Shown one piece after another: positions 37,765-46,317 of a DNA stretch of 64,000 nucleotides (within the stretch, counting starts at the first letter, position 1; every line of letters begins with the position of its first letter). The stretch is taken from NCBI RefSeq assembly GCF_016907295.1, contig NZ_JAFBBR010000001.1, forward strand, positions 310,001-374,000, read 5' to 3'. The DNA comes from Microbacterium dextranolyticum. GTDB taxonomy: Bacteria; Actinomycetota; Actinomycetes; Actinomycetales; Microbacteriaceae. Below the pieces are notes generated by a model that saw only the letters and a program-made list of their open reading frames with translations, did no database searches and was not told where the DNA came from. A program made the translations under genes and the position numbers.

Positions 37765-39023
37765 CGCGGCACCTCGAACAGTCGCGCGCCGGGGTCGAAG
37801 CCCATCGCGTACGCGCGGGCCAGCAGGCCCGCCGCCGGCGTGGCGAGAGCGGCCCGCACCCCCGCCACGGCGACCGGACGCGCCGGTCGGCCGAGCGCCG
37901 TGTTGACGCCGGCGATGCGACCGGCGCGCGACGCGGCGGCGAGCCGGGCCCGCTCCCAGGCCGCGAGGGGGCCGGCGACGTCCGCCGGCACAGTCGCGGG
38001 GGAGCGGCCGGCACCGACGCCCGCGCCTGGCGCCGTCGACCTGATGGCTCGACCGGATGCCCGTGACTCGGCACGGACCCAGCGCGCGAGCAGGGGGGCG
38101 AGTGTGACCGCATCGATGAGGCCGAGATTCATGCCCTGCCCACCGATCGGGCTCACCTCATGGGCGGTGTCGCCGATCGCGATGACACGGCCGGAGCGCA
38201 TCGCCGCGAGACCCGATCGGGCGACCCCGAACGCGGTCGCATCGCCCACGGCCGAGGCGGCGGCATCCGACGCGGTCCGTGTCGCGACGGCCTCGCGCAG
38301 CCGGTCCGCGGGGGCGCCGTCGTCCCCGGGCCCGATCCAAGCGACGTAACGGCGTCGTCCGGCCGGCAGGGGGAACGATTCGAGCACTCCCCGCGCGTCG
38401 AGATGAACGACCGCGCGGTCGCCGTCGGGACCGTTGTCGGTGCAGTCGGTCATCAGGTACCGGTCCGGGTATCGGCGCATCCGGGCCGCCAGCGGCAGCA
38501 GCCCACGCGCGCGTACGCCGCCGGCGACCACGACGATCCGCGCCGCTCGGGCCGTTCCGTCGGCGAGGCGCACATCGACCCGATCGCCGTGCGGCGCGAG
38601 CGCGGTCACCGCCACGCCGCGGTCGGGCGCGGGTGCGCCCCAGTCCGCCGCCGTTTCGACCACCGCGGCCTCGGTCTCGGGTTGGGGGAGGGTGGCGACG
38701 TAGGGATGCCGCGTGCGCAGCCGCTCGAAGCGGACGACCCCCAGGGTGCGGCCGGCGCGACGGGCTTCGCCCTCGTGCACTCGCCGCGCGCGGGCGAGCA
38801 GTCGATCGGTCGCTCCCGACGGCTCCATCGCCGCGAGCGTGGTCGCGTGCACGCCGACGGCGCGGGTTCGGAGAGCCGCCGCGGCCGGGTCGGCTTCCGA
38901 GGCCGCATCGGCCCGGCGCCGTTCGATCACCGCGGCGGAGACCCCGTGGCGCGCGAGCTCTGCGGCGAGCAGCACGCCGACCGGGCCACCGCCGACGATG
39001 ACGACGTCCTCGAGCGGTGTCAT
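37761..39023 (-). CDS. FAD-dependent monooxygenase of polyketide operon
   Basis: The protein (420 aa) is a PHBH-fold aromatic hydroxylase. The FAD motif GGGPVG is at residues 11-16 and the second FAD motif AIGDTAHEVSPIGGQGMNLG is near 285-305. It probably hydroxylates the aromatic ring made by the neighbouring synthase, as SrsC does in the streptomycete phenolic-lipid pathway. Its ATG overlaps the methyltransferase stop. Confidence 0.88.
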   Translation of the reverse strand: MTPLEDVVIVGGGPVGVLLAAELARHGVSAAVIERRRADAASEADPAAAALRTRAVGVHATTLAAMEPSGATDRLLARARRVHEGEARRAGRTLGVVRFERLRTRHPYVATLPQPETEAAVVETAADWGAPAPDRGVAVTALAPHGDRVDVRLADGTARAARIVVVAGGVRARGLLPLAARMRRYPDRYLMTDCTDNGPDGDRAVVHLDARGVLESFPLPAGRRRYVAWIGPGDDGAPADRLREAVATRTASDAAASAVGDATAFGVARSGLAAMRSGRVIAIGDTAHEVSPIGGQGMNLGLIDAVTLAPLLARWVRAESRASGRAIRSTAPGAGVGAGRSPATVPADVAGPLAAWERARLAAASRAGRIAGVNTALGRPARPVAVAGVRAALATPAAGLLARAYAMGFDPGARLFEVPR

Positions 39024-39730
39024 GCCGGGCTCCGGCGGGTCACGAGCAGACGGAATCGACCGCCGTGCTCGACGGTCCAGCCCTCCGGCAGACGTGCGGC
39101 GAGCTCGCCGGGTGTCCAGCTGCGCCGGATGGAGCGCAGGCCGTCCGTCCGCAGGAAGCTGCCCGGTGCGAGCGGGGTGATTCCCGCGGCGTAGGCGGCG
39201 TATGCGAGACGCGACCGGGAGATGTCGGAATGCACCACGAGCGCCGTGCTCAACGACGCCGAATCAGCGAGTAGACCGCGCAGCTGTGCATCGTCGAGGT
39301 GGTGCAGCAGGTGGTTCGAGATCACGACGTCGAACTGGCGACCGCCGCGCTCCCCCTCCGCGACGAGGTCGGCGCTGTGCGCCTGACGGAAGGTGACACC
39401 GTCCACGGGACGGCGTCGCGCCACCTCGAGCGCCCGGGCGTCGGGGTCGATGCCGACGCCCTCGAGCGAGATCCCATCCCGTGCTGCGGCGGCGGACAGC
39501 CGTCGCAGCACGTCGCCGCCCCCGCACCCGATGTCCAGCACGGTGAGGCGGCCACCGCGCTCGCGGGCAAGCGGGCGCACGTGGCGGCGGTACACATCGC
39601 CCCAGCCCGAGACCAGCCGGTTCACGATGTCGAAGCGCTGGAGGGTCCGGCGCAGCCGCGCGGGATCGCACTGGGGGTCGTCCATCAGTTCGCGCAGGTC
39701 CGCGTCGCGCCGCCCGAGCCCGGCGCTCAT
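39020..39730 (-). CDS. SAM-dependent methyltransferase of polyketide operon
   Basis: This is a class I methyltransferase (236 aa) with SAM-binding VLDIGCGGGD at residues 64-73, the acidic ribose loop GVGIDPDA, and DVVISNHLLHHLDD. It likely methylates the polyketide product or intermediate. The ATG at 39730 overlaps the synthase stop by 4 bases. Confidence 0.88.
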   Translation of the reverse strand: MSAGLGRRDADLRELMDDPQCDPARLRRTLQRFDIVNRLVSGWGDVYRRHVRPLARERGGRLTVLDIGCGGGDVLRRLSAAAARDGISLEGVGIDPDARALEVARRRPVDGVTFRQAHSADLVAEGERGGRQFDVVISNHLLHHLDDAQLRGLLADSASLSTALVVHSDISRSRLAYAAYAAGITPLAPGSFLRTDGLRSIRRSWTPGELAARLPEGWTVEHGGRFRLLVTRRSPA

Positions 39731-41097
39731 CGCACGGCGACCGCGTCTGCACGGGTGCGTGAACCGTCGGCGACGTATGGGCGGGCGGGCGCCGCGGCAT
39801 CCGTCTCGTGTGCACCCTGCCGGATGCCGGTGCGCACCGTCATCCGCGCCGACTCGACGGTCAGCCCCGGCGCGAAGGCGACCGCGACGAGCGGGGCGCC
39901 GTCGACCGCGCTCGGGTCGTCCAGGAGCCGTTGCAGGATGAACACGATCGTGGCGGACGACATGTTGCCGTAGTCGCGCAGCACCTCGCGCGAGTGGCGG
40001 AGCGCGCCGGGGGCCAGAGCGCACGCCGACTCGACACGGTCGAGGATGCTGCGCCCACCCGGGTGCACCGCCCACACGGCCTGCGCGCTCGAAGCCTCCG
40101 CCGCCTCCGCCGCCGAAGACTGCCGATGCTCGTCCGCGCCACCGCCCGAGGCAGGCAGCAGATCGCCGGCGACGGGCGCGAGCGCGGCCCGAACCTCTCG
40201 CCCGACGATCCGCGGCACCTCGGCGGTGAGGGTCATCTCGAAACCGTGGTCGCCGATCGTCCAGCCCATGGCCGACTCGCCCTCGTCGGTGATCGCGGTC
40301 GCGAACCGGTCGAGGTCGATCCGGGGTGTCGTGGGGTCGGATGCCGCCGTCACGACCGCGGCGGCGGCCCCGTCGGCGAAGACCGCCGACGACACGATCT
40401 GGTCGGGATCGGTCGAGGCGCGCACATGGATCGTGCACAACTCGGCGCAGACGACGAGGACGACGGCGTCCGGTTCTGCGGCACAGATCCGTGCGGCCGA
40501 ACGCAGCGCCGGCAGGGCGGCGGCGCACCCGAGGAACCCGAGATGCTCGCGCGAGACGGTCGTGCGCAGGCCCAGGTCGCGCACCAGGCGAAAGTCGGGG
40601 CCGGGCGCGAAGAACCCGGTGCACGACGCGGTCACGACGTGGGTGACGGCGGAGGCATCCGTCTGCGACCGCGCGAGCGCGTCACGGGCCGCGGCGGCGA
40701 AGAGGCCCGGTGCTTCGCGCACGTAGACGTCGTTGCGGACGCCGGTCGGCGGAGACAGGATGCGCCGGTCGCCGGCGTCGACGAAGGCTGAACCGGCGGG
40801 CGCATCCGCGGTGTCGCCGGGGCCTGCGGTGGTCGCCAGCTCGGGCAGCACGCTGTGCCGCGTGGCGATCGAGGACTGGTCGAACGCCGCGCCGATCAGA
40901 CGCCGGGTCAGTCGGTCGGCTCCGGGCTGCACCGCGAACAGATCGCGCACCGCATCCTGGGCCAGCCGGGTGGGCGGGACGGCGGTTCCGATCCCGATGA
41001 TCGCGGCCGTGCGCCGCTCACCGATCGGGCGGTCGCCGCCCGCCGGCGGAAATCCGGATCCCGACGCGGGGCGCGGGGGTGCGGAGTGCTCGGCCAT
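39727..41097 (-). CDS. Type III polyketide synthase (chalcone/alkylresorcinol synthase family)
   Basis: This thiolase-fold synthase (456 aa) condenses malonyl-CoA units onto an acyl-CoA starter. The catalytic triad is C191 (HLGFLGC), H345 (WAVHPGG) and N378 (DYGNMSSAT). It is longer than the usual 350-400 aa because of polar insertions near residues 85-112 and 317-340 and a 40-residue tail. It leads a four-gene overlapping operon with methyltransferase, monooxygenase and UbiA. An alkylresorcinol or pyrone product with later oxidation and prenylation is plausible. Confidence 0.92.
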   Translation of the reverse strand: MAEHSAPPRPASGSGFPPAGGDRPIGERRTAAIIGIGTAVPPTRLAQDAVRDLFAVQPGADRLTRRLIGAAFDQSSIATRHSVLPELATTAGPGDTADAPAGSAFVDAGDRRILSPPTGVRNDVYVREAPGLFAAAARDALARSQTDASAVTHVVTASCTGFFAPGPDFRLVRDLGLRTTVSREHLGFLGCAAALPALRSAARICAAEPDAVVLVVCAELCTIHVRASTDPDQIVSSAVFADGAAAAVVTAASDPTTPRIDLDRFATAITDEGESAMGWTIGDHGFEMTLTAEVPRIVGREVRAALAPVAGDLLPASGGGADEHRQSSAAEAAEASSAQAVWAVHPGGRSILDRVESACALAPGALRHSREVLRDYGNMSSATIVFILQRLLDDPSAVDGAPLVAVAFAPGLTVESARMTVRTGIRQGAHETDAAAPARPYVADGSRTRADAVAVR

Positions 41098-41154
41098 ATG
41101 CGCAGGCTACGTGTGCGAGCCGCGCGGCGACAGACCGGTTGCGCCTCGACGGTG

Positions 41155-41195
41155 GGTGTGCTGCATCGCGTCGGTCCCGTCCGATGCAGCACACC
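41155..41195. terminator. Hairpin between nitroreductase and PKS genes
   Basis: GGTGTGCTGCATCG (41155-41168) pairs perfectly with 41182-41195 around a 13-nt loop. It lies downstream of the nitroreductase stop on the minus strand and upstream of the PKS start, so it separates the two transcripts. Confidence 0.72.
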
Positions 41196-41201
41196 ACCGG
41201 A

Positions 41202-41783
41202 TCAGTCGTCGAGAAGGAGCGACTCGGCGATCGGGCGCCGTGTGCGCGGGGCGAGTTCGCGCTCGCGCAGGGCCTCGGGGGCCGTGTCGATGTCGCCGAG
41301 AGCGCCGACGGCCATGACCGTCACCGCCGCGAGGTCGTCGCCGAAGCCGAACGCCGCACCGATCGCGTCGCGGTCGAAACCGCCCATCTGGTGCGTGTGC
41401 AGTCCCGACGCGTGTGCCTGGACGGTGAAGTGCGCAGCGGCCTGGCCGGTGTCGTACGCGGCCCACGGCAGCGGCTTGCCGTCGAGGGATGCCGCGGCGG
41501 CGAAGACGACGAGCGCAGCGGCATCCGCGGCCCACGACTGGTTGAAGCCCATGAGCGCGCCGACGATCTGCGCGTGCGCGGCAGACCCGCGGCGGGCCAC
41601 GACGAAGCGCCACGGCTGCGTGTTGCTCGCGGACGGAGCCCACCGCGCGGCTTCGAGCGCGCTCGACAGGGCATCTTCGTCGATCGGCGTGGTTGCGTCG
41701 AAGATCCGGGTGCTCCAGCGCTCGGCGAGGACGTCGAGGATGGGCGACGCGGTGTCGGCGGTGTGGGTGATGACAGAACTCAT
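41202..41783 (-). CDS. Nitroreductase-family protein
   Basis: This is an FMN-dependent oxidoreductase (193 aa). Family landmarks are RWSTRIFDATTPIDEDAL near residue 20, EAARWAPSASNTQPWRFVV near 40-58, and HQMGGFDRDAI near 120. AGGAG five bases upstream supports the ATG at 41783; the longer frame has none of these features. The natural substrate is unknown. It is the divergent neighbour of a LuxR regulator gene. Confidence 0.88.
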   Translation of the reverse strand: MSSVITHTADTASPILDVLAERWSTRIFDATTPIDEDALSSALEAARWAPSASNTQPWRFVVARRGSAAHAQIVGALMGFNQSWAADAAALVVFAAAASLDGKPLPWAAYDTGQAAAHFTVQAHASGLHTHQMGGFDRDAIGAAFGFGDDLAAVTVMAVGALGDIDTAPEALRERELAPRTRRPIAESLLLDD

Positions 41784-42070
41784 GACGACTCCTGAGAACG
41801 GTGGGTGGGACATCCGATGAGGGGACGCCGTCGGCCCCGACCGATCCAACAGCATGGACCGTGGATCTGTTCCCACGCTGACGCGGGATGACCGCGGCAG
41901 CGCGAGAATGGGGTATCTGCGGGGGTATTTTTCGCCGCGAGGCGGTCGGCGGCACCTGAGGAATCGATGCGCGCCTGCATACTCGACCTCTGATGACACG
42001 GTCATCGGCTCTCCTCATCGTGGAGCGCGGCGTTCGCCCTCCCGATGGGTGGCGCCCGACCGGGGATGTC

Positions 42071-42086
42071 GGGGGGGGGGGGGGGG
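42071..42086. repeat. Homopolymer of 16 G
   Basis: Sixteen consecutive G residues lie in the 449-bp region between the divergent nitroreductase and LuxR genes, about 147 bp before the proposed LuxR start. By base composition a run this long is not expected in 64 kb. The rest of that region holds an AT-richer patch (GGTATTTTTCG near 41923) that could be promoter, and no other gene. Confidence 0.95.
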
Positions 42087-42232
42087 TCCCCGGCAAGGCG
42101 CACAGCGCCCGGGGCGACTGCGGCCCCCGAGGCGGCCTGAACCGGATGGCGGCGGCCGGGGCGGTACGCTCGGTCCGAACGGCCGGCACGGGAGGCATGC
42201 GCCGGTGGACGTCCTGCCGAAGGGTGAGCACA

Positions 42233-43827
42233 GTGAGCGATGCCGGCCCCAGCGAGCTCGACACTCTCGAGGCGTTGCTGATCGAGCGGTGGTACGACAT
42301 CGACGACGCGGCCGCGCGGCGTATCGTCGCCGCCGCTCGGGAACTGACCGACGTCGACCTGCTGCAGCATCCGACCTTCGCGGTGGGGGCCGTGATCGCT
42401 TCGGATCTCGTCCGAGACGCCGGAGGTGCGCCCGGCGGAGATCGTGCGTCTCTGCTGGAGCGTTTTCGTGCCGTGCCGTGGTCGCGGAGGCGATCTCCCT
42501 CGAAGCCGGCCATGACTCGAGAACTCCGCGGGGTCCCCGCTGGGTGCTGGCGGGCATGGTCGCCGCGCGCTGGAGCGGGGACTTCGCGACCGCGGAGTCC
42601 CTTTCTCCGCGGCTCGCGTCCGTCCCGACCGGCGCCGGCATCCGGGCGCAGCTGTTCGACGAGGCGCACCAGCTCGATCGTCCCGGCCAGATCGCCCTGC
42701 AGCGAGGCATCACCGAACTTCTCGTCGGCCGGACCGGCGCAGCCGTGGAGCTCTTCGCTCAGGCCCACCGCGCGGGCGGAGAGCCTCCCTTCCGTCATTT
42801 CGCCGGTGTGAACGCCGCAGCCAACGCCGCAATGCTGGCGGCGATCGACGGACACGATGTGGTCGCCGAGACCTGGTTGAGGCGCGCTGGACCGCTGGAG
42901 AGTCTTCCTGAGTGGTGCCGCGACCTCGTGGGGCTGGGATCCGTGGTGGCATCCACTGTGCTCGCGGCCGATGCGCTGGATCTCGCGACGGCGGAGGAGC
43001 TGGCGGCGCGTCTGGAGAACGCGGGGGACCGCTTCGAGCTCTGGCCGTTCCAGCTGTACGCGCTCACCCAGGTCGATCTCGCCGCCGGTAGACCGGTTCG
43101 CGCCTACACCCGGCTCAAGCAGGCCGGATTCGAGCGCAACCTCACCATCGCCACCGAGGCCATCGCCGATCACGTGGTCTTCCGCGCCTATCTGGACACG
43201 CTGATCGCCGGCGGCGAGGGCGGACTCGTCTTGAGGCTCGCCGAGCGGCTCGGCACGCCGCTGCGCTCTCTCGTCCCGATCGCTCGGACGCGCCTCCTCG
43301 CCGGCGCCGACCTGGGCGCGGCGCGCGTCGCCGCGCGGGGGATGCGGCGGGTGCTCATGCCGAAGCGCGATCTGTGGGAGTCGGCTGTCGTGCACGCGGT
43401 CGCCCGCATGCGGCTCGGTGATGCGGAGGCCGCCCGGCGCTCCTTCCACATCGTCGTGACCGACGATCCCCGGTCGCTGCCGTCGATCCTCGCTCGGCAG
43501 CGTGCCCAAGACGTCGAAGACCTCTACGCGCTGACCGGCGCCGACGCGCCGGATGTGCCGCGCTACTCGGCCCCGGTGCCGCTGGACGCGAGTGTGGCCG
43601 CGCTCACGCCGCGCGAGCTCGGAGTGCTGCAGCACATCGTCGACGGGCTGAGTGTCGCGCAGATCGCCGCCGCCGACGTCACGTCCGAGCACACCGTGCG
43701 CACGCACATCAAACGGATCTATCGAAAGCTCGGTGTCTCGGGGCGGCAGGAGGCCATCGCGCGAGCCAACCAGGACGGTATCGTGCGCTGGGAGCATCAG
43801 GACGGACGGATGGGCACCCGTGTGTAG
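42233..43827 (+). pseudogene. LuxR-type transcriptional regulator, frameshifted by a 5-bp duplication
   Basis: The N-terminal part (SELDTLEALLIERWYDIDD, ARELTDVDLLQHPTF) and the rest (VVAEAISLEAGHD onward) are in different frames. They join at 42471-42480, where CCGTG is present twice. Removing one copy restores FRAVVAEAIS and a 529-residue protein. The C-terminal LuxR helix-turn-helix is intact near 43600-43760: TPRELGVLQHIVDGLSVAQI, TVRTHIKRIYRKLGVSGRQE. The GTG at 42233 has AAGGG eight bases upstream. The middle is a long helical, TPR-like region. Slippage at the 5-mer could switch the gene on and off. Confidence 0.78.
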
Positions 43828-43943
43828 AGCCGTCGCCTCGCTGCCGAAAGCTCACGCTGCGCCCTTGCCGCGGCGTGAACAACCGCGGATCTTCCCGTCG
43901 GATGCCTCGTCCCCCGCGGTCTCGGGCGGCGTAGCGTGACGTC

Positions 43944-44414
43944 ATGACCACCATCGCCACGGCCGACCTGTACGATGAGCGCGCGGGCGAGGTCGACTCG
44001 CTCGCCCTGCAGCTGCACGATCTCGGGGGCCGTATCGCGTTCGACGGGCCTGTTCGCACGATCCGCTGCCACCGAGACAACGCCCTCGTGAAGGCGACAC
44101 TCGCCTCGCCCGGAAACGGAGCCGTCCTCGTCATCGACGGCGGAGGCTCGCTGGAGTCGGCCCTGGTCGGCGACATCATCGCGGCATCCGCCGTCGCCCA
44201 CGGGTGGGCGGGACTCATCGTGCACGGCGCGGTCCGCGACCGCGCGGCGATCGCGGACCTGCCCCTCGGGGTCAAGGCGCTCGGCTCCAATCCGCGCACC
44301 AGTGCGAAGGAGGGCATCGGCGAGGTCGACGTGCCCGTCGAGATCGCGGGAGTCGTCTTCCGCCCGGGTGCGCACGTCTGGGCCGACGCCGACGGGGTGC
44401 TCGTCGAACGATAG
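43944..44414 (+). CDS. rraA: RraA family protein (RNase E inhibitor / HMG aldolase fold)
   Basis: The protein (156 aa) has the RraA fold. DGGGSLESALVGDIIAASA lies near residues 66-84 and the active-site-like GLIVHGAVRD near 90-99. Homologues either inhibit RNase E or act as 4-hydroxy-4-methyl-2-oxoglutarate aldolases; the sequence fits both. TAGCGT lies six bases before the ATG, suggesting a leaderless transcript. Confidence 0.9.
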   Translation: MTTIATADLYDERAGEVDSLALQLHDLGGRIAFDGPVRTIRCHRDNALVKATLASPGNGAVLVIDGGGSLESALVGDIIAASAVAHGWAGLIVHGAVRDRAAIADLPLGVKALGSNPRTSAKEGIGEVDVPVEIAGVVFRPGAHVWADADGVLVER

Positions 44415-44472
44415 GGCTTGCGTCCCGCCGTGCAGAGGCGGAGGGTGGACCCATCGGACGAGGGGAGTCTCC

Positions 44473-44853
44473 ATGATCGCGTTCACCGGTGCCTTCTCCG
44501 GATTCTCGGTCGACGACGTCGATGCCGCGGAGGCCTTCTACCGCGACCGGTTGGGCCTCGACGTGGTTCGCAACGAGATGGGCATTCTGGAGATCGCCCT
44601 CCCGGGCGGCGGTCGCGTCATCGCCTATCCGAAGCCCGATCACGCGTCGGCCGTGTTCACGGTGCTGAACCTGACGGTCGCCGACATCGACGCCGCCGTG
44701 GACGCGCTCAACGAGGCGGGCGTCGTGACCAAGATCTACGACGATCCCGACGACGGCACGGATGCCCGGGGCGTGTCCCGCGGCCGCGGGCCCGACATCG
44801 CGTGGTTCCGTGACCCGGCCGGCAACGTGCTGTCGGTGATCGTTCCGGTCTGA
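44473..44853 (+). CDS. VOC-family (glyoxalase/dioxygenase fold) protein
   Basis: This is a single-module VOC protein (126 aa). It has FSVDDVDAAEAFYRDRLGL near residues 11-29, TVADIDAAVDALNEAGV, and the ending WFRDPAGNVLSVIV. GGGGAG upstream supports the ATG at 44473. The specific activity is unknown; such proteins range from resistance proteins to epimerases. Confidence 0.88.
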   Translation: MIAFTGAFSGFSVDDVDAAEAFYRDRLGLDVVRNEMGILEIALPGGGRVIAYPKPDHASAVFTVLNLTVADIDAAVDALNEAGVVTKIYDDPDDGTDARGVSRGRGPDIAWFRDPAGNVLSVIVPV

Positions 44854-44994
44854 GCCGACGTCGACCCGAGGACCCCGGGCCCTCCCTCCGGCATCCGTGC
44901 GCCCGATCACACCCGGCGGCATCCGGACGGCGGGCGCGGGCTCGGGCAGACTGTTCCCCGGGGCGCCGCCGGGGTGCCGACGGAAAGGTGCACC

Positions 44995-46302
44995 GTGCCG
45001 CTGATCTTCCTGTGCGGGCTCGTCGTCATCGCGCTGTGGTCGCTGGTCAGCCACCGGTTCGAGCGGAGCGGCGTGGCCGGTCCGGCCGTCCTGGCCGCCG
45101 CCGGCGCCGCGCTCGTCTTCATCGATCTCACGGGGTTCGCCGACGCGGTCGGAAGCGATGGGGCCGAGCACGTCGTCGAGCTGATCCTGGCGGTGCTGCT
45201 GTTCGTCGACGCCTGCGAGGTCGAGGGTGGGATGTTCGGCGGAGAGGGTCGCGTCATCGCGCGGCTCGTGCTGATCGCGCTGCCGCTGTCGCTGCTCGCC
45301 GCCGTGCTCAGCGGCTTCCTGCTGCTGCCCGATCTGAACGTGCTCGTGCTCGTGGTGGTGGCCTGCGTCGTCATGCCGACAGACTTCGCCCCCGCGGCGA
45401 CCCTGCTGCGCTCGCCGCGGATCCCACCGCGCATCCGGCGGATCCTCAATGTCGAGAGCGGCTACAACGACGGCCTCGTCTCGCCCGTGTTCGGCATGGC
45501 GCTCGCCGCCGCCGTCGCGCTGCCCGCGCTGGTGGCCGCCGCCGACGGCACCACGCTCAGCGCCCAGACCGAGGCCGAGCTCGAAGAGCACGCCGCCGAG
45601 TTCGTCACCGCGTTCTTCGGTGCCGTCCCTGCGACGCTCGTCGCGATCGTCATCGGGGTCGCGCTCGGCGGATTGTTCGGCTTTCTGGTCCGCGGGGCGG
45701 TGCGGCGCGGATGGGCGGATGCCGCGGGCATCCGCTATGCGATGCTCCTCGTGCCGCTCGTCACCTTCGCGGTCGCGACGCTCAGCGACATCGCGGCGAA
45801 CGGATTCGTCGCGGCGTTCGTCGCCGGCATCGTCTACCGCATCACCCGCACGCGCCGGCTCGAGGACCGGGCGATCCCGCACGCCGAGGTGCTGCTGGTG
45901 GAAGAGGCGGGCACCCTCGCCGCGAACCTCGTCTGGTTCGTCCTCGGCGCGATGACGACGATCGTCGTGCTGAACGGCTTCGATGCGCGGATGCTCGTGC
46001 TCGCACTCCTCGCGCTGACCCTGTTCCGCGCCGTGCCGGTGTACCTCGCCCTGCTCCGCTCGTCGGTGCCGTGGTCGTCGCGCACCCTCATCGGCTTCGT
46101 CGGCCCGCGCGGCACGGCCACGATCGTGTTCGGGCTGCTCGCCTTCAACAAGCTGCCCGACAAGGAGGGGCTCGATGTGCTCGCCCTCACCGTGTTCACG
46201 GTGGTCGGCAGCATTGTGCTGCACGGGCTCGTCGCTCCGCAGATCGTGAAGCGGCGGATGCCCCCGTCGGTGTCGACGGGGGCATCCGCCACCCTCCGCT
46301 GA
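44995..46302 (+). CDS. Cation:proton antiporter (CPA1, Na+/H+ exchanger type)
   Basis: This membrane antiporter (435 aa) has about 12 helices. Landmarks are VMPTDFAPAATLLRSPRIPP near residues 125-144, where an Asp sits in the ion-site helix, LNVESGYNDGLVSPVFG near 150-166, and IGFVGPRGTATIVFGLLAF near 365-383. I chose the GTG at 44995 because GAAAGG is six bases upstream; a GTG at 44974 is possible. The last codons contain a strong hairpin shared with the convergent operon. Confidence 0.88.
   Translation: MPLIFLCGLVVIALWSLVSHRFERSGVAGPAVLAAAGAALVFIDLTGFADAVGSDGAEHVVELILAVLLFVDACEVEGGMFGGEGRVIARLVLIALPLSLLAAVLSGFLLLPDLNVLVLVVVACVVMPTDFAPAATLLRSPRIPPRIRRILNVESGYNDGLVSPVFGMALAAAVALPALVAAADGTTLSAQTEAELEEHAAEFVTAFFGAVPATLVAIVIGVALGGLFGFLVRGAVRRGWADAAGIRYAMLLVPLVTFAVATLSDIAANGFVAAFVAGIVYRITRTRRLEDRAIPHAEVLLVEEAGTLAANLVWFVLGAMTTIVVLNGFDARMLVLALLALTLFRAVPVYLALLRSSVPWSSRTLIGFVGPRGTATIVFGLLAFNKLPDKEGLDVLALTVFTVVGSIVLHGLVAPQIVKRRMPPSVSTGASATLR
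46253..46290. terminator. Bidirectional terminator embedded in antiporter coding end
   Basis: A perfect 17-bp stem (46253-46269 pairing with 46274-46290) with a GTGT loop lies inside the last 17 codons of the antiporter gene. The convergent ABC permease gene ends only 27 bp beyond it. It includes the abundant GGATGCC/GGCATCC pair in its arms. Confidence 0.78.
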
Positions 46303-46317
46303 GGAAGGTCGCCGCGG

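Noticed and set aside
41854..42460. Long N-terminal extension of the LuxR frame through the G16 tract
   Set aside because: The extension has no regulator-like sequence. The real N-terminus (SELDTLEALLIERW) is in another frame with a good start at 42233.
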